Below, piece after piece: positions 28,050 to 36,427 of a DNA stretch of 64,000 bases. A program made the position numbers and the translations under genes. The notes below the pieces were generated by a model. That model worked only from the letters and a program-made list of their open reading frames with translations. It was not told the origin of the DNA and searched no databases. The stretch is from [Mycobacterium] fortunisiensis (lineage in GTDB: Bacteria > Actinomycetota > Actinomycetes > Mycobacteriales > Mycobacteriaceae), in contig NZ_VOMB01000017.1 of NCBI RefSeq assembly GCF_019050325.1, forward strand, positions 39,465-103,464, given 5' to 3'. Position 1 is the stretch's first letter, and every line of letters begins with the position of its first letter.

Positions 28050-28873
28050 TGCACCAACATTTTGGTGATCTCGGCCGGTTTCTCCTCGGGCAGCCAGTGC
28101 GACGCCCCGGCGACAGTCTCGTACCGGTATGGACCAGTCACGTACGCCGCGGTGCCGAGTGCCGGTTTCTCCGTGAGCGCGATATCGCGATCACTCCACA
28201 CATAGAGCGTCGGCACCGTGATCTTCGGGGCCGAACCCAGATCCGACCAACTGAACGGGATCGCCCGGTACCAGTTCAGCGCCGCGGTCAGCGCCCCCGG
28301 CTGAGCCATGAAACGGCTGTCGCGCTCGGCGGCCTCGGCCGGCAGACCGCTGTGGATCAGGAATTTCGCCAGCGCGGCACCATTCCCATCCCTTCCGAGC
28401 ATGAAACGCTCTGTGAGCCACGGCAGTTGGATGACGTACATGTACCACGACGCCAACCCCTGCCGGCTGGTGAAGAGGGAGCGGACGAACGCGGCCGGGT
28501 GCGGGACCGACAGCGTCGACAGGGTGGCCAGCCGCTCCGGTGCCCGGCCGGCCACGTTCCAGGCCACCGCCGCGCCCCAGTCGTGACCGACCAGGTGCAC
28601 CCGCTCGGCGCCGCTGGCATCGATCAGGGCCAGGGTGTCGGCCACCAGTTCGGCGGTGCGGTAGTCACGGCGGCGGCGCGGCCGGGCCCCGGGCGAGTAT
28701 CCGCGCTGATTGGGGGCCAGACACCGGAACCCCTGGGCCGTGAGCCTCGAGATGATCGGTTCCCAGCTCCTGTTCTGCTGCGGGAAGCCATGCAGCAGGA
28801 TGACCACCGGCCCGTCGGCCGGACCCGCATCGACGACGTCGAACACGAGTTCTCCGCGACGGTACTGTTCCAT
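28031..28873 (-). CDS. epoxide hydrolase-like alpha/beta hydrolase
   Basis: From ATG 28873 the protein has 280 residues. Oxyanion motif HGFPQ (28-32) and nucleophile D98 in GHDWG are the epoxide-hydrolase version of the fold (Asp instead of Ser). A late His sits in GASHWLPEEKP and a charge-relay Asp in YVWSDRDIAL. The cap contains two candidate Tyr residues (WYMYVIQLPW, ALNWYRAIPF) that could protonate an epoxide. The start follows CGAGGTGG. An upstream in-frame start at 28951 is less likely. Confidence 0.85.
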   Translation of the reverse strand: MEQYRRGELVFDVVDAGPADGPVVILLHGFPQQNRSWEPIISRLTAQGFRCLAPNQRGYSPGARPRRRRDYRTAELVADTLALIDASGAERVHLVGHDWGAAVAWNVAGRAPERLATLSTLSVPHPAAFVRSLFTSRQGLASWYMYVIQLPWLTERFMLGRDGNGAALAKFLIHSGLPAEAAERDSRFMAQPGALTAALNWYRAIPFSWSDLGSAPKITVPTLYVWSDRDIALTEKPALGTAAYVTGPYRYETVAGASHWLPEEKPAEITKMLVQWFAAH

Positions 28874-29179
28874 GGACCACCTCGTCTCCCGAATGCCTTC
28901 TCGCATCATGCCAGGCACCGCCGGCACCTGGGTATGCCGTGCACCAGCCAACCCGGTTCGTATGTGGTCGCTGACAAGTCGGCGGCGATGGCGGAACCAT
29001 CGGCGATGCGAGAATTGTTGTTTGCCAGTCGATCCCGTGGGCCCGGTGCGACAGGTTGCCGTGACCTACCGGTCGCCGACTTGTGATCGCACCGTGCCGT
29101 TGCCGGGACGCCCGACCGGTTGCCGCGCTCACGCACCGTGCGGTACCAATCATGAGGTGCCGGCGGGAAGGATCGACTG
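28874..29179. other. divergent intergenic region, no gene seen
   Basis: About 306 nt separate the leftward hydrolase gene from the rightward HTH-membrane protein gene. No reading frame here has mycobacterial-looking content, and no strong palindrome or RNA structure was noticed. It probably holds two promoters. Confidence 0.5.
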
Positions 29180-30049
29180 ATGAGCGCTATTGGGGCAGAG
29201 GATGTTCCGGGTCACTGGCTGACCGCGGCCGAGGTCGCCCGGGCGTCGCAGTTGCGGGAGGATCTGGTCGACCGGTTCCTACCGGCCGTGCAACCGCCGG
29301 AAAATCTCTACAGCCGTGATCTGGTCTCGGTGGCGCGCTTCGTCAAGGCACTCACCGATCTGGGTACCCCCACCGCTGCCGTCGAGGTGGCCGTCACCGA
29401 GCTCCGCGCCCGTCCGGATGCGGCGTTCAGCGTGGCACTGGGAAGCGGCAGCGGGGGCGGGCGCCGGCTGCCTGTGGCACTGAGCGCCAGGCGAGCTCGG
29501 GCGTGGAGGACGATCGGAGTTGCCACCGCCGCCGCACTGCTCGTCGGCGGCGCCGTGGCCATCACGTGGCCCCGGGACGCGGATGAGCAGGCCGCCCATC
29601 CGGCCCCCACCGAGACGGCCAAACCGATACCCGCCGAAGCGGTTGCCTCCACCGGCGCCAAGCCCGGTGGCCAAGCCGTCCAGGCGTTCGCCGCAGCCAA
29701 GCCCGATCCGGTCTGTGATCCGTGGCAGCGCACCAGCGCCGGCTTCGACCGCAAACAGCAGGCATGGGCCAAGACCGATCACCGACTGCCCGCGGCGCGC
29801 TGGTCGCCCAAGCAGCGGTCGGTGACCCTGGCGGTCGTGCCGGTCCTGCGGGAGGAAGCCGCAGAGCTACGGGGGTTGGCCGACAAGGCCAAAGACCCGC
29901 TTCTGACCGGCCTGCTGCGGGCACAGTCGCGCTATCTCGACAGTTACGCCGGCAAGCTACCCAAATTCGAGCCGAGGGACCACGCGCACTGGACCGCCGC
30001 CACCGCCATGGGTGGTGCGGTGAAAGCCGTGTGCACCACCACGCGGTGA
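29180..30049 (+). CDS. HTH-transmembrane-extracytoplasmic protein of unknown function
   Basis: The 289-residue protein has three visible parts. Residues about 12-78 look like a MerR/excisionase-like HTH (HWLTAAEVARASQLREDLVDRF, then LYSRDLVSVARFVKAL). A single transmembrane helix (about 112-130) follows a basic stretch. An outside domain (about 150-289) contains two cysteines (VCDPW, KAVCTTTR) and several Lys/Trp residues. A one-pass membrane-anchored DNA-binding protein could sense an external signal. No close named family was recognised. Confidence 0.65.
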   Translation: MSAIGAEDVPGHWLTAAEVARASQLREDLVDRFLPAVQPPENLYSRDLVSVARFVKALTDLGTPTAAVEVAVTELRARPDAAFSVALGSGSGGGRRLPVALSARRARAWRTIGVATAAALLVGGAVAITWPRDADEQAAHPAPTETAKPIPAEAVASTGAKPGGQAVQAFAAAKPDPVCDPWQRTSAGFDRKQQAWAKTDHRLPAARWSPKQRSVTLAVVPVLREEAAELRGLADKAKDPLLTGLLRAQSRYLDSYAGKLPKFEPRDHAHWTAATAMGGAVKAVCTTTR

Positions 30050-30073
30050 GCAGTCGAACCGTAAAAGGCGTGG

Positions 30074-30415
30074 TTACAGCGGAATCCAGGTCCCGAGGAA
30101 CCAGAATCCCCAGCCGTGGCCGTCACCGGCGGGCATCGGGGTGACCCGCTGCCCATTCCAGTCGAACGGCTGGTGATCGCGACGTCCCTGGTCGATACCG
30201 CGGTTGTGCCACTCGTCGGGCTGGGGACCGCGATTTTCCGGGCCCCGGTTGTCCTGCGGGCCACGCTGGTCGTGGCGCTCGCACTGCGGCGCGCCGGGGC
30301 GGTCACAACCGGGCCCGGGATCGGCGCCGGCCGTGCCGATACCCAAGCCCAGTAGACCGGACACACCGATACCTGCCGCCATCACCGAGATGCCTACGGA
30401 TTTCCTGAAACGCAT
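30074..30415 (-). CDS. small secreted protein
   Basis: ATG 30415 gives a 113-residue protein with a clear signal peptide (basic MRFRKS, hydrophobic core, cleavage near GTAGA-DPGPG). The mature part is rich in Gly, Pro, Asn, Arg, Asp and ends FWFLGTWIPL, a pattern common among short mycobacterial secreted proteins of unknown role. Two cysteines (CDRPGAPQC) could form a disulphide. An upstream in-frame start at 30466 would spoil the signal peptide. Confidence 0.75.
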   Translation of the reverse strand: MRFRKSVGISVMAAGIGVSGLLGLGIGTAGADPGPGCDRPGAPQCERHDQRGPQDNRGPENRGPQPDEWHNRGIDQGRRDHQPFDWNGQRVTPMPAGDGHGWGFWFLGTWIPL

Positions 30416-30553
30416 TGCCTGACTCCGTTTCTCACAGGTGCGACGACGATGCCGCACGGAGAGCAACGCTATTTCGCCGGGTTGTGCCCGCCCTGTGCTG
30501 ATTGTTGGTGCACGCTGTGCGAACGGTCACGACCTGGATACCGGGGTGTCGGC

Positions 30554-31399
30554 TTAGGGACGGGTCAGGAAACCCAGCACGGTCTGCTCGAAAGCCTCCT
30601 TGGCCTCGATCATCGCCCAGTGCCCGCAGTTGGGGAACACGTGCAGCTCGGCGTTGGGAATCGTGCGCATCGGAATGAGGGCCATGTCCAGGGGGCTCAC
30701 CCGGTCATCGCGGCCCCAGGTGAGCAGCGTGGGTGCGGCGACCTTGTGCATCTGCGCCCACGGCATCGGGGCATCCGAGGACCGCAGCGCGGCCATCATG
30801 CCGGCGAACGCGGCCTTGCCGTACATCCGCTTGGCTGCGGCCAGCGTCGCGGGGTCGGTGGCGAGTTCCCAGCGCTGTTCGATCAGCTCGTCGGTGACCA
30901 GCGCGGGGTCATAGACCATTGAGTTGAGCCAGTCGACCAGGCGTTGCCGGGTCGGGTCCTCGGTGAACTCCTGCAGCAGCCGAATGCCCTCACTGGGCCC
31001 CGGACTGAACAGGTTGGTGCCGATCCCGCCGATGGTGACGAGCTTGCCGATGCGATCGGGCCGGCAGATCGCGAAGTTGATCCCGACGCCACCGCCCATC
31101 GAGTTACCGACGATGTGGACCCGGTCGACACCGAGGGCATCGAGGAACGGCGTCACCACGCCCTGCGCGGTGACCATCGGATGCCCGCCGATGTCATCGG
31201 TGACCCCAAACCCGGGGAATTCCAATATCAGACAACGGAATTGCTCAGAGAAGGCGGGCAGGACGCCACGGAAATTGCGCCAGCCGGTGACGCCGGGGCC
31301 CGAGCCGTGCAGGAACAGCAGCGCCGGGCCGTCACCGGTGTCGTAGTACCGCAACACTCCGACGGATGTCTCGATCTCCTGGAGGTCCAACTCGGTCAT
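30554..31399 (-). CDS. meta-cleavage product hydrolase-like alpha/beta hydrolase (BphD/HsaD family)
   Basis: The 281-residue protein matches C-C bond hydrolases of aromatic or steroid ring degradation. It has the oxyanion loop HGSGPGVTGWRNFRG (31-45), nucleophile S100 in GNSMGGG, acid Asp in WGRDDRVSPLD and base His in NCGHWAMIEAKEAFEQTVLGFL. Such enzymes cleave 2-hydroxy-6-oxo-dienoates. No dioxygenase or hydratase gene is next to it, so the pathway is unresolved. ATG 31399 is used (MTELDL). A TTG three codons upstream is possible. Confidence 0.85.
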   Translation of the reverse strand: MTELDLQEIETSVGVLRYYDTGDGPALLFLHGSGPGVTGWRNFRGVLPAFSEQFRCLILEFPGFGVTDDIGGHPMVTAQGVVTPFLDALGVDRVHIVGNSMGGGVGINFAICRPDRIGKLVTIGGIGTNLFSPGPSEGIRLLQEFTEDPTRQRLVDWLNSMVYDPALVTDELIEQRWELATDPATLAAAKRMYGKAAFAGMMAALRSSDAPMPWAQMHKVAAPTLLTWGRDDRVSPLDMALIPMRTIPNAELHVFPNCGHWAMIEAKEAFEQTVLGFLTRP

Positions 31400-31505
31400 G
31401 GCAGACAAACTTACGGGTATCGGCCGCTCGGCCCGGCAGTGGTCCCGGGGAGACAGGGACCAAAGCCCCTATCGGGTCGCCGGATCGACGGGTTCGCTTG
31501 GTGGT

Positions 31506-32828
31506 GTGACGGATTCCGGTGCGCGATCCGGTTGGGGCACCGCTGCGGGTGTCGCTGTTGGGCTGTTCGCAGTGCTGCTTGCGGTAGTGCTGGCCGGCAC
31601 CGGACAACCGGTAGGCGTCGATCCGGCGGGGGCTGGGGAGGTCCGCACCATCGACGTCGAGTTGAACGGCATGCGCGTGCGGCCCGACACCGTGGAGGTC
31701 CCGGCCGGGACGCGCCTGCTGTTGCGGGTGACCAACCGGGAGGCGCTGGTGCACGATCTGCGGCTGGACGACGGGCGGCACACGCCGCGGCTGCGCCAGG
31801 GGGAAACCGCACTGCTCGAGGTGGGGGCGGTGACCGCTGACCGGCAGGCCTGGTGCGAGGTGGCCGGGCACCGCGCGGCGGGGATGACGATGACGATCCG
31901 GATGGCAGGGGAGCGGGCTCACGGTCCGGTGGCGAGCCCTGCGCTCGAGGCGTTGCCCGACGTCGACCCGGCCGCCGCCCCTTCGCCTGGTTGGGTTCCG
32001 CGTGATGCCGAGCTGGCGCCAGCCGCCGGAGCCGTCCACCGCATCGAATTACGGACGGCGGAAATGGAATTGGAGATCGCCCCCGGAATTCGGGAGCGGC
32101 GGTGGACATTTGCCGGCACCGCACCGGGTCCCACGCTGCGCGGGCAGGTGGGCGATCGGTTCGAGATCACGTTGATCAACGGCACCGCGATGGGCCACGG
32201 CATCGACTTTCACGCCGGGGCGCTGGCACCCGATGAACCGATGCGCACCATCGAACCGGGGGAGCGCCTGGTGTACCGGTTCACCGCGACGCGGGCCGGG
32301 GCCTGGCTCTACCACTGCAGCACCATGCCCATGTCCCAGCACATCGCCAACGGCATGTACGGCGCGGTCATCGTGGATCCACCCCGATTGGCACGGGTCG
32401 ACCGGGAGTACATCCTGGTCAGCGCGCAGCTGTTTCTGGGGGCGCCGGGCAGCCAGGAGCAGGTGGACAGGATCCGCGCCGACCAACCTGACGGCTGGAT
32501 GTTCAACGGAATGGCCGGCCAGTACGACCATGCGCCCCTGGCTGCTCGCAGCGGCGAACGAGTGCGGATCTGGGTGGTCAATGCCGGGCCGGGCGACACC
32601 ACCGCGTTCCACGTCGTCGGTGGGCAGTTCGACACCGTCTACCGAGAGGGCGCCTGGGCACTGCGCCCCGGCGACGGATCGGGCGGCGCTCAAGTGTTGG
32701 ATCTGGCGCCCGCACAAGGCGGATTCGCCGAGCTGAGTTTCCCTGAGCCCGGCCGATACCCGTTCATCGACCACGACGTGCGGCACGCCGAGAGCGGTGC
32801 CCACGGCATCTTCGCGGTGACACCATGA
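31506..32828 (+). CDS. membrane-anchored three-cupredoxin protein, NirK-like
   Basis: From GTG 31506 the protein has 440 residues: an N-terminal transmembrane helix (about 12-32), a blue-copper cupredoxin (H83, C117, H122, M127) and a two-domain part resembling copper nitrite reductase. In the latter the type 1 set is H231, C271, H279, M284, the type 2 set is H236, H270, H423, and the catalytic pair is D234 and H369 (GHGIDFHAG, YHC, FHVVGGQFD, FIDHD). An ATG at 31398 is an alternative start but would overlap the divergent hydrolase start. It overlaps the next membrane gene by 4 nt. Substrate could be nitrite, or another oxidant or reductant. Confidence 0.85.
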   Translation: MTDSGARSGWGTAAGVAVGLFAVLLAVVLAGTGQPVGVDPAGAGEVRTIDVELNGMRVRPDTVEVPAGTRLLLRVTNREALVHDLRLDDGRHTPRLRQGETALLEVGAVTADRQAWCEVAGHRAAGMTMTIRMAGERAHGPVASPALEALPDVDPAAAPSPGWVPRDAELAPAAGAVHRIELRTAEMELEIAPGIRERRWTFAGTAPGPTLRGQVGDRFEITLINGTAMGHGIDFHAGALAPDEPMRTIEPGERLVYRFTATRAGAWLYHCSTMPMSQHIANGMYGAVIVDPPRLARVDREYILVSAQLFLGAPGSQEQVDRIRADQPDGWMFNGMAGQYDHAPLAARSGERVRIWVVNAGPGDTTAFHVVGGQFDTVYREGAWALRPGDGSGGAQVLDLAPAQGGFAELSFPEPGRYPFIDHDVRHAESGAHGIFAVTP

Positions 32829-33265
32829 TCGACCTGTGGAGCGTGGTGCGCTTCTTGCACGTCGTCGGCGCCATCATCTGGGTGGGTGGGCAGTTGACCG
32901 TCACGGTGGTACTGCTGCCGGTGGCGCAACGCCAGTTGGCCATCGCCGAACGGGCGGCTGTGCTGCGCGCTGTCGGCCGGCGATTTGCCCTCATCACGGT
33001 CGCGGTGTTCCTGCCGGTGCAGATCATCACCGGCGTCCTGCTGGCCATGCACAACGGGGTGACCTGGGCGGCGCTGCTCGAGCCCGGCTACGGGCGGGTG
33101 CTGGCCGCCAAGCTGCTGCTGTTCGCGGTGGTGATGCTGGCTGCGGCGGTGCACGGCATGGCCCAACGTCACCGCCGGCCCCAGGCCGCGCGGATCGCCT
33201 CGATCGCGGCGCTGGTCGGTTCGCTGGGCGTGGTGCTGCTGGCAACCGTGCTGGTGGAGGGGTGA
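32825..33265 (+). CDS. CopD-like four-helix membrane protein
   Basis: This 146-residue protein has four predicted helices. The first contains RFLHVVGAIIWVGGQ, a His-bearing pattern typical of CopD/DUF4149-type membrane proteins that bind heme or copper. Further His residues occur at AMHNG and AVHGMAQRHRR. It starts in an ATGA overlap with the copper-oxidoreductase gene, so the two are translationally coupled. It may pass electrons or copper to that protein. Confidence 0.82.
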   Translation: MIDLWSVVRFLHVVGAIIWVGGQLTVTVVLLPVAQRQLAIAERAAVLRAVGRRFALITVAVFLPVQIITGVLLAMHNGVTWAALLEPGYGRVLAAKLLLFAVVMLAAAVHGMAQRHRRPQAARIASIAALVGSLGVVLLATVLVEG

Positions 33266-33296
33266 GCTTTGCTCCGAGACGGTATGTCACCGGGCG

Positions 33297-33632
33297 TCAC
33301 GGAAAAGTGATGGGCGGTATTGCCGACGGCAAGGGGACCGGGGGAATCTCAGCGGGCATCTCAACCGGGGGCACCTCGGCCGGAAGCCCGACCCGCGGGA
33401 TTTCGCTCGGCAGTTCCACCCTGGGAACGGCGCTGGGCAACGGAACCGGCGGAATGTCGCTGGGCAACGGCATCGGTGGAATGTTGGCCGGTATCGGTAG
33501 CGTCGTCTCAGGGTTCTCCGATGCAATGGCCGGATTCGAACTGTCACCGCAGCCGACAGCCATCGCGAGTATGACCACACTGAAACACAGGGTCGCCGAT
33601 CGCCGGGCCCCCACCCGTGTTTCCTGACTCAT
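33297..33632 (-). CDS. proline-rich lipoprotein with seven 9-residue repeats
   Basis: ATG 33632 (GGAGA six nt upstream) gives a 111-residue protein with a lipoprotein signal ending AVGC (C28). The mature part is almost entirely seven tandem 9-mers (residues 49-111) of the form S/A-x-I/V-P-x-V-x-L-P, such as SDIPPVPLP and AEIPPVPLP. It likely forms an extended proline-rich rod outside the membrane. No homologue is recognised. Its start overlaps the end of the next leftward gene by 4 nt. Confidence 0.78.
   Translation of the reverse strand: MSQETRVGARRSATLCFSVVILAMAVGCGDSSNPAIASENPETTLPIPANIPPMPLPSDIPPVPLPSAVPRVELPSEIPRVGLPAEVPPVEMPAEIPPVPLPSAIPPITFP
33300..33488 (-). repeat. seven tandem 27-bp units in the lipoprotein gene
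   Basis: Seven in-register 27-bp units encode ANIPPMPLP, SDIPPVPLP, SAVPRVELP, SEIPRVGLP, AEVPPVEMP, AEIPPVPLP and SAIPPITFP. Units 2 and 6 are nearly identical as protein. Confidence 0.9.
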
Positions 33633-34099
33633 GGACATTCTCCGGCATGCACCAGGAAGCAATCAGGACAGATCTTTTCCGGCTGGGCCGGCTGCGACGG
33701 ATCGTTCGCGCCGAGATGGACGTGGCCGAGAGGTGTCAGCGAAATTTTGGGGTCCAACTCCCGCAGCTTGGCCAACTTCGTTCTGATGTGCTGCGTCAGT
33801 TCCGGCGAACGACGGTAGTTCAGCAACTCGCGGTAAAGGCCCGCTTGCTCGGCGGCGTCAGACGGAGCCGACACGAGCTCGTCGTCAAGCGATAGGCGCA
33901 CCAGCCTGCGGACGTTGCCAACGCTCTCAGCATTGATCGGTTCCCTGGCTTCGGCAGCCTCTTTCGCCATCTCAGCGTCGGTGAGTCCACGCTGCATGCC
34001 GAGCAGGACCTTCGCGTAACGGGTGCGCGGGTGATCGATCAGGATCTGTTGAATCTCTGCACGGATCGAATCGGACCGGCAGGCACCAGCGTGGACCAT
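33629..34099 (-). CDS. hypothetical protein with HTH-like core and cysteine knuckle
   Basis: The 156-residue protein has a helical core (about 10-125) that includes an HTH-like segment (TRYAKVLLGMQRGLTDAEMAKEA) and ends with CPDCFLVHAGECP, a zinc-knuckle-like tail. Just inside the start is a second copy of the tail motif, (CF)MVHAGAC. If translation begins at an upstream ATG, 34147, both copies are complete (CFMVHAGAC and CFLVHAGEC). ATG 34099 leaves space for a divergent promoter, so the start is uncertain. A nucleic-acid-binding role is inference. Confidence 0.6.
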   Translation of the reverse strand: MVHAGACRSDSIRAEIQQILIDHPRTRYAKVLLGMQRGLTDAEMAKEAAEAREPINAESVGNVRRLVRLSLDDELVSAPSDAAEQAGLYRELLNYRRSPELTQHIRTKLAKLRELDPKISLTPLGHVHLGANDPSQPAQPEKICPDCFLVHAGECP

Positions 34100-34157
34100 G
34101 AAGCAACCGTCCCATAACCTCGAGCCGCGGGAAACGCGCTGAAGCATACTGAGGCCG

Positions 34158-35375
34158 ATGCAGCATTGGAAGACCACATGTGTGGTGGCCGGTGGCGGGC
34201 CGGCCGGGATGATGCTGGGCTACTTACTGGCACGGTCAGGGGTGCAGACCATCCTGCTGGAAAAGCATGACGACTTCTTCCGTGACTTCCGCGGGGACAC
34301 CGTGCACCCGTCCACCACTGACCTACTGCATGAACTCGGGCTCCTCGACGAATTCCTCGCGGAGGTGCCACACCAGAACGTGGAGCAATTGGGCATCGGG
34401 ATCAACGGGCAGACCTACGATCTGATTGATTTCCGTCGGCTGCCGACAGCGTGCAAATACGTCGCCTTCATGCCGCAGTGGGACTTCTTGAACTTCCTGG
34501 CCGACCACGCCCAGCGATACCCGACCTTCCGACTGCAGATGGGCACGGAAGTGACCGGCCTGCTGCGCGACGGTGGGCGAATTTCGGGAGTGAGCGCACA
34601 GACGCCGGACGGACCTGTCGAGATCCGCGCCGATCTCACCGTCGCCTGCGACGGGCGATGGTCAATCCTTCGAGACCAATCCGGGTTGCCGCTCAAGGAA
34701 TTTCGGATGCCCATCGACGTGCTGTGGTTTCGGCTGCCACGCGGTGAGAACGCCTCCGAAACACTCGGGTACCTCGGTGGCGGGCAGATCATCCTGGCGA
34801 TCGACCGCGGTGACTACTGGCAGTGCGGCACAGTCATCGAAAAGGGTTCCTTCGGACGGTTGCAGGCCGACGGACTCCCGGCTTTCCGATCCAAGGTGGC
34901 CGCCGCGGCTCCTTTCCTGGCCGCGTCCCTGAACTCGTTGGTCGACTGGGACCAAGTCAAATTGCTCTCGGTGCGGGCCAACCGGCTGCGCCGCTGGTGG
35001 CTGCCGGGCTTCCTCTGTATCGGCGACGCCGCGCACGCGATGTCACCCGTCGGCGGGATCGGGGTCAATTATGCGATCTCCGACGCCGTGGCCGCCGCCA
35101 ATGTGCTTGCCACCCCACTGCGAGATGGGACGGTGGGGGATGAGGATCTCCAAGCGGTGCAGGATCGTCGCTGCCCTCCCACCAGGATTGCCCAGTTCCT
35201 CCAAGGCGCCCAGACAGCGAATCTGGCCCGGATGAGCCGGACGGAACCGCCGCTGTGGTTGGTGCGGGCATTGAGTCGATCGTCCTTGGTCAAACGAATG
35301 CTCGGCCGGATGATGGGTCTTGGCTTTCGCCGTGAACATATCCACACCGTAGACCGGGTCAGGCCTGCAGAATGA
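34158..35375 (+). CDS. FAD-dependent monooxygenase (PHBH/UbiH-like)
   Basis: This 405-residue flavoprotein has the dinucleotide-binding GGGPAGMMLGYLLARSGVQTILLEK at the N-terminus, the second FAD/NADPH motif VACDGRWSILRDQ and the late FAD-binding CIGDAAHAMSPVGGIGVNYAI. These define class A aromatic or polyketide hydroxylases. The C-terminus has an extra helical tail (about 350-405). The gene overlaps the convergent alcohol dehydrogenase gene by 17 nt. Confidence 0.9.
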   Translation: MQHWKTTCVVAGGGPAGMMLGYLLARSGVQTILLEKHDDFFRDFRGDTVHPSTTDLLHELGLLDEFLAEVPHQNVEQLGIGINGQTYDLIDFRRLPTACKYVAFMPQWDFLNFLADHAQRYPTFRLQMGTEVTGLLRDGGRISGVSAQTPDGPVEIRADLTVACDGRWSILRDQSGLPLKEFRMPIDVLWFRLPRGENASETLGYLGGGQIILAIDRGDYWQCGTVIEKGSFGRLQADGLPAFRSKVAAAAPFLAASLNSLVDWDQVKLLSVRANRLRRWWLPGFLCIGDAAHAMSPVGGIGVNYAISDAVAAANVLATPLRDGTVGDEDLQAVQDRRCPPTRIAQFLQGAQTANLARMSRTEPPLWLVRALSRSSLVKRMLGRMMGLGFRREHIHTVDRVRPAE

Positions 35376-36414
35376 CCTTGAGCGCCTTCGTTTCTGCGGC
35401 GCGCGCGAAGGTGTCGTAGGCGTCGATGATGTCGTTCAGGGCAAACCGGTGGCTGATGAATCCGGCGACGTCGAGCTTCTGCTGCGCGAGCAACTTGATC
35501 AACATGGCCGAGCTGTCGGTGTTGACCAAACCCGTTGTGATGGTCAGGTTGTCGATCCACACCTGGTCGAGGGGGAACTCGACGGGCTGACCGTGCACGC
35601 CGACATTGGCGACGTGACCGGCCGGCCGCACGATCGCCAGCGCCATGTCCCAGGTGGCGGGCAGGCCGACGGCTTCGATCGACACGTCGACACCGAGACC
35701 ATCGGTCAGCGCGAGCACCTGATCCCGCCAATCCGGGTCGGATGCCACCACGCTGTCGGTGGCGCCGAACCGTTTGGCCTGTTCCACTCGGTTGGCATCG
35801 AGGTCGACGGCGATGACGCGACTGGGGCCGTACAATCCCGCCGTGGCGATCGCCGCCAGACCCACCGGCCCGGCGCCGACCACGGCCACCACGTCGCCCG
35901 GCTTGACCTGCCCGTACTGGACACCGATTTCGTGGCCGGTGGGCAGGATGTCGCTGATCAGCACCGCCTGCTCGGCGGGTACCCCGTCAGGTACGCGGTA
36001 CAGCGAGGTCTCGGCGAACGGCACCCGCACGAGCTCGGCCTGCGTGCCGTCGATGAGATGGCCGAACACCCAGCCGATACCGGGAGCGCCCTCGTCGGCC
36101 TGGCAGTGCGAGTAGACACCTGCCTTGCAGTAAATACACTTGCCGCACGCCGAGATGCAGCTGATGATGACGTGATCGCCAACAGCGAGATCGGTGACCG
36201 CCGAACCTATCTCGGTGATGACGCCGACACCTTCGTGGCCGAGGATGCGTCCATCGGTCACCGCCGGTACATCGCCCTTCAGGATGTGCAGGTCGGTGCC
36301 GCAGATCGTGGTCGTCTCAACTTTCACGATCGCGTCGGTGGGTTTGCGGATGGCCGGGTCGGGCACGTCTTGCCACGCTTTGACACCGGGACCGTGATAC
36401 ACGAGCGCCTTCAT
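35359..36414 (-). CDS. zinc-dependent alcohol dehydrogenase (MDR family)
   Basis: The 351-residue protein has catalytic-zinc motif CGTDLHILKG, the GHEGVGVI histidine, four structural-zinc cysteines (CISACGKCIYCKAGVYSHC in the 95-114 region) and the Rossmann motif VGAGPVGLAAIA. It should oxidise an alcohol or reduce an aldehyde with NAD(P). It starts 13 nt after the end of the F420-type gene, so both form one leftward operon that begins near the MarR-type site at 37437. Confidence 0.92.
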   Translation of the reverse strand: MKALVYHGPGVKAWQDVPDPAIRKPTDAIVKVETTTICGTDLHILKGDVPAVTDGRILGHEGVGVITEIGSAVTDLAVGDHVIISCISACGKCIYCKAGVYSHCQADEGAPGIGWVFGHLIDGTQAELVRVPFAETSLYRVPDGVPAEQAVLISDILPTGHEIGVQYGQVKPGDVVAVVGAGPVGLAAIATAGLYGPSRVIAVDLDANRVEQAKRFGATDSVVASDPDWRDQVLALTDGLGVDVSIEAVGLPATWDMALAIVRPAGHVANVGVHGQPVEFPLDQVWIDNLTITTGLVNTDSSAMLIKLLAQQKLDVAGFISHRFALNDIIDAYDTFARAAETKALKVILQA

Positions 36415-36427
36415 GTTCGCCCCTCCG

